From a virus, in IMG/VR virus record IMGVR_UViG_3300028581_000018, positions 1-64,000 of that record: 64,000 nt of DNA; one strand, 5' to 3'. The notes under the pieces are model-generated. The model did not search any database and had not been told where the DNA came from. It worked only from the letters and a program-made list of their open reading frames with translations. Below, piece after piece: positions 44,418 to 54,545 of the stretch (its first letter is position 1; each line of letters starts with the position of its first letter). The position numbers and the translations under genes were made by a program.

Positions 44418-47400
44418 TTAACACTTTGAATTATTACCTATATCGTCTTCTAGACTAGAATCATCTTGATCTAAAAAGGGATTTTCTTCACCAAATGTAG
44501 TTCTAGGTTCACTTTTAATAGCATCTAAGTTTTCATTGGTTAATTCCAGGTTTATCCGTTCTTCTTGAGATAGTACAACAGGTTCATCCTCAACACTTAA
44601 AAGTAGGTCAAATGAATTTTGAAAATCTTTCACACTCATTTTTTCTTTTACTGAAGGATTATTTACCAAAGATATCACTATTTCTCCTCTTGCCTCATTA
44701 TAAGATACAACTTTATAAGCAGTATCTACACTTTGCACATCACTTTTCCTAAAGAAATATGTGTTTTTTGATATGCTTTCTAGATCTGGTAGTAGGGCGA
44801 GCTCCGCGCGCTTTGCTTCAATAGCATCACTGAGCTCTTGATTAAGTGTAGAAGTAGGAAACTGGAATCTGAAATTAAAAGCTTCTTTTACAACACCTGA
44901 AAGCTGGCTTAAATTTGTAACAGCACCAAGCATTCCTAGTATGTTTTGACGTTGTTCTGATGCTCGATTAAAGATTGTAGCATCTGACACGCGCATCCTA
45001 CCAACAACACCATTAGTTTCTGCGTCAACTAGATTAACTACATCTTCATATATTACATCAAAAGCTTCACCCGGTACAACAGATTCTTTTTGAAGACTTA
45101 GCTTTATGATGTCTCCCTGGTTTAAAAGAATGTTTGCGTCTAAGAATACCCCAACCCGTAACGTTTTACCATTTACTTTTAGAATTAAACTTCTAGAACT
45201 TCCATATTCAAAGTATTCGCCGTAGAGTTCTTGTCCAGAATTTAAAAGCTCTCTTACAAGTTTTGCTTTAGCGTCAACACGGTCACTAGGTCTTGAGTTA
45301 TCAATCTTAGTTAGTACAGCTTCTTGTTCTGCTGTAAGACTAACTGTGTTCTCATTAGTAAATGTTGTAGTTTCTCCACCGGTATCTTCACTTTCTAAAA
45401 CAGCTATTTCTTCATCAAATTTCTTTTTTAACTCATTTAATATATCTACTCTTCCTTGATCTTTAGCTGTTTGCATTGCTTTGAAAAATGCTTCTGCTAC
45501 AATTTGACGATCCTCAGATTGTGTATTTTTATCTGGATGTACGAGTTTAGCATATTCTTTAAACAATCGTGCAGCTTCTGCTTTATTTGTTTTTACTACC
45601 TCACCCTTAAGAGTTTTATTGATAGCATCAAACATTTGAGATCCTAAGTTATCAGGTATAAACTCACCTCTAACAACTTTACCTGGTTGATTTTCACTAA
45701 AATCAAATAATGATTCGGATCCAAATACTTTTGATATAGTATCATTAATTCTCTTTATTATATCCCCTTTATCAGAAACAGTAGTACCTTCTAAAGCAGC
45801 TAGTTCTGCATCATATTTAGCATTGATTTCTTTATTTCTTTTTTGAACTTCTGGCATCCATACATTGTCAGGTAAAGAAGCTCTATTATTTTTAGCATAT
45901 TCAGCGACCTGTTCTCTTTCTTCTTGTCTTCTTCTTTCTATAGCAGTAACCTCCTTAAACAATGCTGGATATCTAGTAACTACACTTCCTGCTACTACAG
46001 GCTCTTTAGGATTCTCTAACAAGAATTTTGCAAGTCTTGTTAGCTCTTTAAATTCAGCAGGAGTTATCTTTTGTTTTTCATCTTCTAACGCATCTGCTCC
46101 TTCACCCTCTCCAGTTTCTTCTCCTGATGGCTCTTCTTCTTCTGCTCCTGTTTCTTCTTCTGTTACCTCTTTTAGTCTATTACCTAGTGCTTCATCTACA
46201 ATCTCTTCTAATGTCATTTCTTTCTTGGTTGTATCACTAGGAACATCGCTTGTGAATACTACATGTTTTTCATTGACGTTGATGGTTATAAAGGGCGCAT
46301 CCGCTGTGAGCTTTTGAGTACCTACTTTTGCTGGAGTTTTAATAGACGATATTTTTGCGTCGCCATCATACTCTACCTCAAGAGGTAATATCCCCAGGTT
46401 TATTTTGTCAAGACCAGTAATTTCCTGTAAGATCTTTTTGTAAATAATCTGTTGTAGAGCATTTTTTATATATGTTCTATATGCATCCGCTCCTGTAGAA
46501 TATTTTGACCATTTAGATTTCTTACCGGTTTTTACATCTACAATCCACCACTCTGAGTTTTCGTCAATGAATAGTAAATCCATTTGCCCAGCAACCTTTG
46601 TATTATCAGAATAGATTACATCTGTATTAGAGGCTATTTCTCCAACCGTTTGTTTAAAAGGCTCTAGTATCTTTTGTAGTTGTTTAGCCGCAGCTTCTGA
46701 TAATAAAGACGTTTCTGGAATACTTGTAGCACCAATATCTGCTACAAAATCTCTTACCGCCTCATCAACCTCGTTACCAACATCTCTTGATGCATCATAT
46801 AAACTATTCATTATCTCTTCAGATAATGTATCTAAATAGTTAGTTTGTACCTTAGCCGTTATTGTACTTGATGCTAATACCCCAAGAAAATCAGGCAATC
46901 TTTGAATTGTACGATCTAGTATTTTACCAGCTTTTTCAGAACTAACTTTACCACCAGTTATACTAACAAGCTCTCTTTGCATATGCGCGCGCACATCTGT
47001 AGCACGATCACCTTTTAACGCATTAGCTAATTGTGTAAGGTATAGTGTTACCTCAGCATTTGGCGCTAAACCAAAAGGCTCTTGTCTAAAATACTTTTCT
47101 AGTATTTTTTCAACTATTAAACTCACCCTAGCATACTCTTCTTCTTTAATGATATATGCTTCAGATGATTTTACTGGAGTACCATCAGGATTTTTCTCTA
47201 CACTAGCCATTCTTTGTCTAATAGAATCTAGAACTTTTTCAATTTCTTGTTCTATTAAAAAGATGTCTTTGTTTGTATAGAGAGCATACTGTTTTATAAA
47301 AGCATCCAGCGCGTTTATATCATTTGCTAAAGCTGTGTATTCACGAGTTCTAGTTGTAAGTGTAGCTAGTTTAGATTTTAAAGATTTTAGCAAACTCCTC

Positions 47401-48155
47401 AAATACAATAAAGACATATCTGTAGATATCTCTTCGCCTGTTGTACCAAGTTTTATATTTGCTGGTTTTGTTTTAGCAGGGGTTCCTGTAGATGGCACCG
47501 TGGCAAGTGCTGTGTTGTATTGGCTTATAATACTTACCGCTGTGCTTGTAGATAAAAACTTACTTATATCAGTGTATAACGTTGGATTAGCTCTTTGAGC
47601 ATTTGCAAATGCTGTATCTAATTTAGTTTTTAATTCTCTTAGTGCTTGATAAGTAGCATCAGTATCAGGTAATAACTCAAAATCTTCATAAGTAATATCA
47701 CCAATTGATATTTCTTCATTAGGCACCAGCTTAGTTGTCTTTTCTTCTTCCTCTTCTTCTTCCGCTGGAGTAGGGGTAATAGGTGTTGCACTTGTAGATG
47801 TAGTGCTTAATGTAGTACCTGGTATTTTAAATCCAATATACAAGAACACTTTTTCTAATCCTTCTACAGGACTAGTAAACTTATTGATCATATCTACTAA
47901 CGCCGTTTCACGTATTGGCGTAGCATCAAGCACTGACTTAAATACAGGTATACTTCTACCTTTACCAATAATAGCAAATGCTGTTTGTACAAATAATGCT
48001 GCCCTACTAACACTCCCCGTGCTAGTAGCAACAAGATTGAACAGATCATTCATGTAAACGTCTATGTCAAACGTAGCAGGATCCGCATTAATATGCGCAT
48101 ATACATCATTTGCTAAATCAGAAATCTGCTCTTTAGTTAATGCACAAGTTATCAT
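44418..48155 (-). CDS. Large virion-associated protein with PD-(D/E)XK nuclease and DnaJ domain, 1245 aa
   Basis: A PD-(D/E)XK nuclease core is seen at about 515-575: KVAGQMDLLFIDE (Asp near 526), WWIVDVKTGKK (DxK near 539-541) and a following helix with AYRTYIKNALQQIIYKKIL. A J-domain lies at about 855-905: AARLFKEYAKLVHPDKN carries the HPD tripeptide that stimulates DnaK, then EAFFKAMQTAKD. Acidic, Glu/Thr-rich linkers (EEETGAEEEEPSGEE) join the parts. The N-terminus MITCALTKEQI matches MNCAIPKEQI of the next protein. The start codon overlaps the upstream stop as ATGA, so they are coupled. It may degrade host DNA and recruit host DnaK after ejection; function inferred. Confidence 0.75.
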   Translation of the reverse strand: MITCALTKEQISDLANDVYAHINADPATFDIDVYMNDLFNLVATSTGSVSRAALFVQTAFAIIGKGRSIPVFKSVLDATPIRETALVDMINKFTSPVEGLEKVFLYIGFKIPGTTLSTTSTSATPITPTPAEEEEEEEKTTKLVPNEEISIGDITYEDFELLPDTDATYQALRELKTKLDTAFANAQRANPTLYTDISKFLSTSTAVSIISQYNTALATVPSTGTPAKTKPANIKLGTTGEEISTDMSLLYLRSLLKSLKSKLATLTTRTREYTALANDINALDAFIKQYALYTNKDIFLIEQEIEKVLDSIRQRMASVEKNPDGTPVKSSEAYIIKEEEYARVSLIVEKILEKYFRQEPFGLAPNAEVTLYLTQLANALKGDRATDVRAHMQRELVSITGGKVSSEKAGKILDRTIQRLPDFLGVLASSTITAKVQTNYLDTLSEEIMNSLYDASRDVGNEVDEAVRDFVADIGATSIPETSLLSEAAAKQLQKILEPFKQTVGEIASNTDVIYSDNTKVAGQMDLLFIDENSEWWIVDVKTGKKSKWSKYSTGADAYRTYIKNALQQIIYKKILQEITGLDKINLGILPLEVEYDGDAKISSIKTPAKVGTQKLTADAPFITINVNEKHVVFTSDVPSDTTKKEMTLEEIVDEALGNRLKEVTEEETGAEEEEPSGEETGEGEGADALEDEKQKITPAEFKELTRLAKFLLENPKEPVVAGSVVTRYPALFKEVTAIERRRQEEREQVAEYAKNNRASLPDNVWMPEVQKRNKEINAKYDAELAALEGTTVSDKGDIIKRINDTISKVFGSESLFDFSENQPGKVVRGEFIPDNLGSQMFDAINKTLKGEVVKTNKAEAARLFKEYAKLVHPDKNTQSEDRQIVAEAFFKAMQTAKDQGRVDILNELKKKFDEEIAVLESEDTGGETTTFTNENTVSLTAEQEAVLTKIDNSRPSDRVDAKAKLVRELLNSGQELYGEYFEYGSSRSLILKVNGKTLRVGVFLDANILLNQGDIIKLSLQKESVVPGEAFDVIYEDVVNLVDAETNGVVGRMRVSDATIFNRASEQRQNILGMLGAVTNLSQLSGVVKEAFNFRFQFPTSTLNQELSDAIEAKRAELALLPDLESISKNTYFFRKSDVQSVDTAYKVVSYNEARGEIVISLVNNPSVKEKMSVKDFQNSFDLLLSVEDEPVVLSQEERINLELTNENLDAIKSEPRTTFGEENPFLDQDDSSLEDDIGNNSKC

Positions 48156-51100
48156 TTACAATTAAGATTATTAGATAATTTTTCTCTAGCTGTAAGAACA
48201 TCTGGGCTAAATGTAAAAGTACTATCTACTACACTAGAAACATCACTTACTGTATTATTAGCAAAAGCTCTTTCTTCATCTGTAATATCAGGTGTTTCAC
48301 CACGCTCTTCTGCAGGCACAGCCTCAGAGTTATTTAACTCCCTCGCAATGTTTAAAACTTCAATGTAATTTTCATACTCTAAAGAATCTTCTGTTACTTG
48401 AACACCGCGGCGCACATCAATAAATTCAATAGGTACGTTTTTACCGGGAGGAGAGTTTACATAATTTGTAAACTGTTCCGCGTCAACATATATTTGAAAC
48501 TTATCAGCAAGATAATTCAGAGTAGCATTCTTCTCATGCGCCTTTAAAAAGTTATTTACAATAGTATCAGCATAGGTCTTCTTGTTGTTATAAAGATCCT
48601 GCATAATTAAAAAGTTGCGAGAGTATTGTTCCTCTAATGATGCTGGATCAAACATCGCATCAATATAAGGCTGCATAAATTTTTCATTAGAACTTATTGT
48701 ATGATAATCTAACAACTTATCAATAAACGCCATTGCTTTTTGATCATCTATTTTTGTACCAGATTGTTTAGATAATTTACCTAGTAATTCTTTTGTTTTA
48801 GCATGCACTCTACCTCTTAATGATTGTTGTTCTGCATCAATTTTTGCTTCTTCCTTACGTGTTAAATTTCTTTTTACAGCAGCTGTAGCATTTTTATATG
48901 GAGAAGAAGCTTTTAACAACTGAAGTTTAAGTTGACTATACTTATCAAAACTATTAAGTGTAGTTAACATTTGGATAAGAGAACCTTCTGTGGGTATACC
49001 AAAAATACCAGAGTCAAAAACAGTACCGGTTAATGTTTTTAAAAGATCTTCCTTTTCACTTAAGATTTTTTTATCAGATTCTTTTGTAGATTTTTTTAGA
49101 ATATCAATCTCTTGTTGCAACAGTGAAACCTCATTCTCAGAGTTTTGAGGGTTAAACAACATTGTAAACAAACTATTGGCGCCCCCACCAATTGGTGAGT
49201 CAACAGCCATAGCTTCTGCATAAAGTTTTTCTTTTCTTTCTAGTTGCGCGTCAAAGATAGAACCATTAAATATAGCGTTGGTGATTGTGTGACGATAAGC
49301 ATTCTCTTTTAGTTTAGCTTTTATATACTCTGGTGAGTCTTTAATCATACCTTCTGTTGATGCCTCTGCAGGTAGCTCAAAGTTTTCAGTCATATATTTA
49401 TGACGTTCTCGTATAGCAGCAACTTTTTTCTTGAACTCAGGGACTTCTTGTTTCATCCTCTGAGCTTTTTCTAGAGTTACATTATAAGCATCTGCTACAT
49501 CTTGAGCTTCTTGTTCTTCAATTGTTTCAAGGTTCTCTAGATAGTAATCTAATGTTCCTGTATTGATTGCTGTTAAGATACCGAGAGCTCGCGCGCCATC
49601 TCTCTCATTTTTCTGTTTCCACTCATCATTTCTTAGTTGCGCATCATCCATACCGCGAGCAAACTCATCTTGGGCAGCAACATTAAAAAACCTACTATCA
49701 AACATGACGTCAACATCTTGCATCATCTCAGTAAGAGTCTTAGCTAGTTTTGGCCCGTATTCTTCTTTAGCTTTTAAATAGTTTCCGTATTCAGTTTTAT
49801 CAAAGAAGTAGTTATATGCAATTGGTGCCTTAGCAATAGCCGTATTAATAGGCTTCATGTGAGCACCAATTAAAAACCCTGATAAAAATGTTTCTAACCC
49901 CTGACCACTAAGTTGCTCCTTAGCACCATGAATATATGCAGCTTTGTGAGCAAGAAAGTTTGCAGCAACAGGATTGTTAAAAGCATTGATATAATGTTCT
50001 TTTGCTCCTATAGCAACAGCTTCCTGGAATACTTCCTGGAAACCTTCCATGAAATTTGCAGAGGTATATTTAAGACCTGATAATAATGTCTTGCGCCCTT
50101 CTTTTAAAGATATTTTAGGCAAGAAAGAATCTTTTACCCATTCAACTTTTGGTGCTTTCCCTTTACCACGAATAACATTAAGATAACCACCTTTTCTTTT
50201 TACAACATCTTCTGTAAGTTCACGAATTGGCCTAAACCCTCTAAAGGCATTACCAATAGTAATCCGGTTACTTAAATAGATAATAGGCCAGTTTAATAAA
50301 CCAGCTTCATTACCTGCAGCGCTTGCTTGTTGGTATATCTGTTTTACTTTACCTTCTGAGAGTGGTTGATTATTATTTTTTTCAAGTTCAGTTGCATATA
50401 AGCTTTTGTACACTTCATTATTTACAAAGCCGCCTTCTAAGTTTGATTCTGATAATGCTACAGATACTTCTTTAACATCTCTATAAAAAGCACCACCCGT
50501 TTTAGCAACTTTAGCAAGAGATGTAAGATTCTTTGACTTTCTTAGATCTAAGAACGCCTCTGTAGTTTGACGTAAAGGATTAGCAAAATTTACAAAATCA
50601 TTGCCTGCAGCTTTCCAAAATGTTTTTGCTCGTAATGGGTTTTTAGAAAGAGCTTGTAGAGCTTTTCTGGTTTTATTTATTGCCCCATAAATATCACCAA
50701 CACTACTCACAATTTTACTACCAGATCTAATTGCTGCAGGTACAGCGCCCAATCCTTGTGTAGCAGCGGTAATTAAAGATGCCTCAGCAACAGACTCTGC
50801 AGCAATACCCACAGTATAAGCAAAAGACATCTGGATATTAGATAAACTTGAAAGCATTCCTCCCCTAGATGAGTAACCCATTTCTGTAGCTTTCTCATAT
50901 GCGTCTGCTTGATCTATATTACCGAGAGGTTTATTAGATGAACTTAGCAAATCTGGGATAGACATAAAAGCATCTATGGCTCCTCGAGTTGCAAGAGGCA
51001 TAAAACTCTTAGTCATCATTCTTTTCCAATCATCAAACACAGATGTATTTGCGTTGTATACAGATTCGTTATCGCGAAATGGATTAAAACCTAGTTTGTT

Positions 51101-51433
51101 TTTTACATCACCCAGCGCATAATATCTTTCAAAAGATTGACCACTTAAATCTTTACCACCATATTGAAATAGAGATGCTAGCTTGGGAGAACGTGATGCA
51201 TTGATTGAAGCAACATCCATTTTTTGTTGGAGTTGGTTATTAAACAATTTACCAGGATCTCCTGATGTAGATGTTATTCCTGTTGCTAAAGGATCTGACT
51301 GTGTAGCATATGGATTAGGGCGCCCAACAGCATTTTTATAACCACTATTTAATACAGGATCTTTTAGATTAATGTTTTTTTGAATACCTGCTAGTGGATC
51401 AAAATTATTATTAGGTACTTGTAATTCTTCCAT
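48152..51433 (-). CDS. Large virion/ejection protein, 1093 aa
   Basis: Hydrophobic, Ala/Gly-rich segments at about 205-250 (SFAYTVGIAAESVAEASLIT, QGLGAVPAAI) and about 520-545 suggest membrane-interacting parts. Other regions are charged helices (GFQEVFQEAVAIGAKEHYI). This is the pattern of internal or ejection proteins of podoviruses, in operon order just before the polymerase genes. No enzymatic motif is visible. It is coupled to the 1245-residue gene (ATGA). Confidence 0.65.
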   Translation of the reverse strand: MEELQVPNNNFDPLAGIQKNINLKDPVLNSGYKNAVGRPNPYATQSDPLATGITSTSGDPGKLFNNQLQQKMDVASINASRSPKLASLFQYGGKDLSGQSFERYYALGDVKNKLGFNPFRDNESVYNANTSVFDDWKRMMTKSFMPLATRGAIDAFMSIPDLLSSSNKPLGNIDQADAYEKATEMGYSSRGGMLSSLSNIQMSFAYTVGIAAESVAEASLITAATQGLGAVPAAIRSGSKIVSSVGDIYGAINKTRKALQALSKNPLRAKTFWKAAGNDFVNFANPLRQTTEAFLDLRKSKNLTSLAKVAKTGGAFYRDVKEVSVALSESNLEGGFVNNEVYKSLYATELEKNNNQPLSEGKVKQIYQQASAAGNEAGLLNWPIIYLSNRITIGNAFRGFRPIRELTEDVVKRKGGYLNVIRGKGKAPKVEWVKDSFLPKISLKEGRKTLLSGLKYTSANFMEGFQEVFQEAVAIGAKEHYINAFNNPVAANFLAHKAAYIHGAKEQLSGQGLETFLSGFLIGAHMKPINTAIAKAPIAYNYFFDKTEYGNYLKAKEEYGPKLAKTLTEMMQDVDVMFDSRFFNVAAQDEFARGMDDAQLRNDEWKQKNERDGARALGILTAINTGTLDYYLENLETIEEQEAQDVADAYNVTLEKAQRMKQEVPEFKKKVAAIRERHKYMTENFELPAEASTEGMIKDSPEYIKAKLKENAYRHTITNAIFNGSIFDAQLERKEKLYAEAMAVDSPIGGGANSLFTMLFNPQNSENEVSLLQQEIDILKKSTKESDKKILSEKEDLLKTLTGTVFDSGIFGIPTEGSLIQMLTTLNSFDKYSQLKLQLLKASSPYKNATAAVKRNLTRKEEAKIDAEQQSLRGRVHAKTKELLGKLSKQSGTKIDDQKAMAFIDKLLDYHTISSNEKFMQPYIDAMFDPASLEEQYSRNFLIMQDLYNNKKTYADTIVNNFLKAHEKNATLNYLADKFQIYVDAEQFTNYVNSPPGKNVPIEFIDVRRGVQVTEDSLEYENYIEVLNIARELNNSEAVPAEERGETPDITDEERAFANNTVSDVSSVVDSTFTFSPDVLTAREKLSNNLNCK

Positions 51434-51435
51434 GG

Positions 51436-54400
51436 TTATTCAGAATCTACTGGTTCAGGGCTAATAATATTTTTTAGATTTGCTGTAGTTACATTAGCCA
51501 TAATATCATCAAACTGACTAAGAATTTGGCTAAACGAAGCGCCATTTGCAAGTACATCATTATCTATTGGTACAGATACACTATTTGTTCTATAAATACT
51601 TTTAAGAGGATCAAAATATTTATAGTCTACAGTTCCATTATATACCTGCATTATAGGATCAAAGCCAATGTTTAATTCAGCATCTCCCCGGCGATTTTTT
51701 TCTTGGTATGAAAATCTACCATTATTATCTGTATTTGATAAAAATAAATTATATCTAGGATCTACATCATATGTATCAAACAACGATGATTCAAAATCAT
51801 TAGAATTACTGTAAATAACAAATCCATCATTTACAATTTTTTCTTTTAAAGACTTAGCTTCTTCTTCATTAGTTGTAAACTGATTAACTACACCATTTAC
51901 AACTTCAGATGATATATTGTTAAACCAATATCCTCTTTTATCAATGTTACCACCAATTTGAACTAAAGGAGATAACTCAAAAGATTTACTACTTTTTGGA
52001 TTAGTTGCTTCATTATATAACTCTTGAGTAATAGCTTTTATAACTTCAACTTCAGTATTAGTTGCTAGGTTTTTAGGATTATAACCAATAGATATTTTTG
52101 GGGCACCTTTTAAGTCCTGATCTACTCTTGTAAGTATAGGTTGAATATCTGTTTGATAAGCTCCATAAAAACTCATATTTATAGGTGTTTGTTTATAATC
52201 ACCTTGAATTTTAAAGTTATTAACAGAAAGCTTTCCATCTTTACTAGTAGCAAACATACCTAAACCAGAAACTAAAGGATTTCCAGGATTTATTTTTAAA
52301 CCAATTTGTGGATCAGATACCATTTGTGCTGCAACTGTATTCAGTCCATCAAAAGATTGTTCACCTATAGATTCAAAGAATTGTTTTTTTGAAAGTTCAT
52401 TTGAAGGAACACCACCTGCTGGTGCATCTAAATCATCTTGTATTAATTGACCTTTATAATAAACTTTCATTTTACGTTTTGGTACTTGATAACCACTTAC
52501 ATAATATTCAATATTTATATCTTTTCCATATTTAGCATTTAAAGAAGTTGCTATTTCACCAGGTGAGCGTAATCCACCATCAGGATCTAATAAAGATGTC
52601 TTAAGCATTTCTGATTTAACTTTAGCTGATTCTTTACTTTCTTGATCAGGTTTTAATAACCAACCTACAGATTTATGAAGAAGCACAGAAAATATACCTG
52701 CTTCTGCAGGAAGATTTTTAAGATCATACATATCTTGTCCTTGTTTTTCTAACCAAGTAATTGCACTTTCTTCTTCTAATCTTCTTAGTACATTATCTAC
52801 AACTCTTTGGTTAAACTGTTTAGTTTTACTAACCTCTACTTTAGCTGATTGTATACTTTGGTCTATTTTACGCAATTGACCAGCATAACTTTGTAAAGCA
52901 TTACCAAGTGATGTTTTTAATAAACCTTCATTACCTTCTTTCAAAGGATCAATAGCTGTTAAAACGTCATTAATTGCAAATGTTCCAGTACTTCCTGAAC
53001 GTTCTCTGTTATTTTTAATATTGGCTAATATAACTTTAGCAGTTGCTGCATCAGGAGTATTAGTTCTAGAAACTTCATTTAGATATTTAACAGCGCCATT
53101 AACTGTATTTGCTTGTACTGATTGAATATTTTGTTCAGTTTCATTTACAGTTTTAGAATATTCAACTTGTTTAGCATCTTCATCTGGAAATTCTGCTTTT
53201 ATATCTTTTGTACCAAACTGTAACTGATATAATCTAAGAGCTTCTTCAGTTTTTTCTTTTTCTTCAAGTTCTAATTTTTTTAGAAATCTAGCATTTTCAT
53301 TTTTTTCACGCGTTTCAGCTCTAGCATTAGCACCTGCTTCACGCATTCTAGCTAAAGCAACAGGATCTGCTTTTATCTTAACTTCTGCACCCATTGCTGA
53401 ATTAGAAATAGCAGCTTGCATAAAGTCACCATTCATTTTATAAAAAGCAACTATTGCATCTGCACCTTGAGGTGTATATTGAGGAGATGTAGGAGTTGAA
53501 GAAAGACCAGATGGAGTAGTTATTGCATACCCATTATTAATGTTATTTGCAATGTCTGTTACAGACCGGCGATTAACTTCATTAACCTGAATTTGTTGTT
53601 CTAAGTTTTGTTTAGTTTGAACAAGTGGATGATTTTCATTTACATTGGGGATGCTTTCTAAAAACTGATTAACACGTTCTAGTTGATTTTGTAATGATGC
53701 ACCTTGGGTCTCCGCCATTTTTTTGCTATCATCAACTAATAACTGGTATTTTTCGTATTTGTCTTTTGCGTAAATCTGATCAGCTTCTTCTCTAGAAATA
53801 CCTTTACTTTCAGAGGTGCGAATAAAATTTTCTCTTTCTACATATGCCTCTACTGCATACATTCTCTTAACTGCAGGATCTTCTCCAATAAGAGCTTTGA
53901 AGTGTTCATAAAGGGGCACCTGCACAAGTTGACCATTCTTCCTAGTAACAATATACATCCCTTGAGATGTTTCTTGAACTACTGGTTTAAACTCTTTTGC
54001 CAGCTCATTTGCTCTACCCATTACATCAATCATAGGTACCGCATCTGGAGCACTCATATTTAATGCTTCATCTGCAGACGCCCGTTTGTACTCATCTAGT
54101 TTATACTGGATAAATAGTTGACCTTCATTCCAATATTTACCATCACATTTTTCTCCAACACAAGATTTTAATGAATCTAGTTTAGAAAAATTCTCCATAG
54201 CTTTTTTAGTAAGACTCATGTCATGTATAAGATTCTTGTCATTATACAATGGTGAAAAAACTTGAAGAGCTTGCTGGACATTTTGATCTAATGATAAATC
54301 CATGCTGGTTATCTTTTGTATCGCAGCTACAGATTGTTTATAGTATTGATCTCTGTTTTTAATATTATCCTCTCTAGTAAGAGGAGCATTTAAAAACTTA

Positions 54401-54543
54401 CCATAAAGACTATTTAATTTTGACCAGTTTTGATCATATTGCTGTTGCTTCTTTTGGATAACACCCGCAAAGAAATTAAAATCAGGCTGAAAAGGCTGAT
54501 ATTGTGGTATATAATCGGTCACACCACTTATGTAGGTTGCCAT
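51436..54543 (-). CDS. Large helical virion protein, 1035 aa
   Basis: Begins MATYISGVTDYIPQYQPFQP, then a Gln-rich helix (VIQKKQQQYDQNWSKLN) and long coiled-coil parts (about 390-560: ARMREAGANARAETREKNEN, LEEKEKTEEALRLYQ). The second half is strand-rich. There are two Cys close together (SCVGEKCDGKYW, near 122-128), otherwise Cys-poor. This composition suits a structural or cargo protein of the ejection set. No known motif. Spacing is 2 bases to the next gene and 2 to the endonuclease upstream. Confidence 0.65.
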   Translation of the reverse strand: MATYISGVTDYIPQYQPFQPDFNFFAGVIQKKQQQYDQNWSKLNSLYGKFLNAPLTREDNIKNRDQYYKQSVAAIQKITSMDLSLDQNVQQALQVFSPLYNDKNLIHDMSLTKKAMENFSKLDSLKSCVGEKCDGKYWNEGQLFIQYKLDEYKRASADEALNMSAPDAVPMIDVMGRANELAKEFKPVVQETSQGMYIVTRKNGQLVQVPLYEHFKALIGEDPAVKRMYAVEAYVERENFIRTSESKGISREEADQIYAKDKYEKYQLLVDDSKKMAETQGASLQNQLERVNQFLESIPNVNENHPLVQTKQNLEQQIQVNEVNRRSVTDIANNINNGYAITTPSGLSSTPTSPQYTPQGADAIVAFYKMNGDFMQAAISNSAMGAEVKIKADPVALARMREAGANARAETREKNENARFLKKLELEEKEKTEEALRLYQLQFGTKDIKAEFPDEDAKQVEYSKTVNETEQNIQSVQANTVNGAVKYLNEVSRTNTPDAATAKVILANIKNNRERSGSTGTFAINDVLTAIDPLKEGNEGLLKTSLGNALQSYAGQLRKIDQSIQSAKVEVSKTKQFNQRVVDNVLRRLEEESAITWLEKQGQDMYDLKNLPAEAGIFSVLLHKSVGWLLKPDQESKESAKVKSEMLKTSLLDPDGGLRSPGEIATSLNAKYGKDINIEYYVSGYQVPKRKMKVYYKGQLIQDDLDAPAGGVPSNELSKKQFFESIGEQSFDGLNTVAAQMVSDPQIGLKINPGNPLVSGLGMFATSKDGKLSVNNFKIQGDYKQTPINMSFYGAYQTDIQPILTRVDQDLKGAPKISIGYNPKNLATNTEVEVIKAITQELYNEATNPKSSKSFELSPLVQIGGNIDKRGYWFNNISSEVVNGVVNQFTTNEEEAKSLKEKIVNDGFVIYSNSNDFESSLFDTYDVDPRYNLFLSNTDNNGRFSYQEKNRRGDAELNIGFDPIMQVYNGTVDYKYFDPLKSIYRTNSVSVPIDNDVLANGASFSQILSQFDDIMANVTTANLKNIISPEPVDSE

Positions 54544-54545
54544 AT

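Noticed and set aside
45865-46317. 150-aa open frame on the plus strand, Ser-rich
   Set aside because: It is the antisense of a Glu/Thr-rich region of the 1245-aa gene, whose coding is clear. No promoter or motif.
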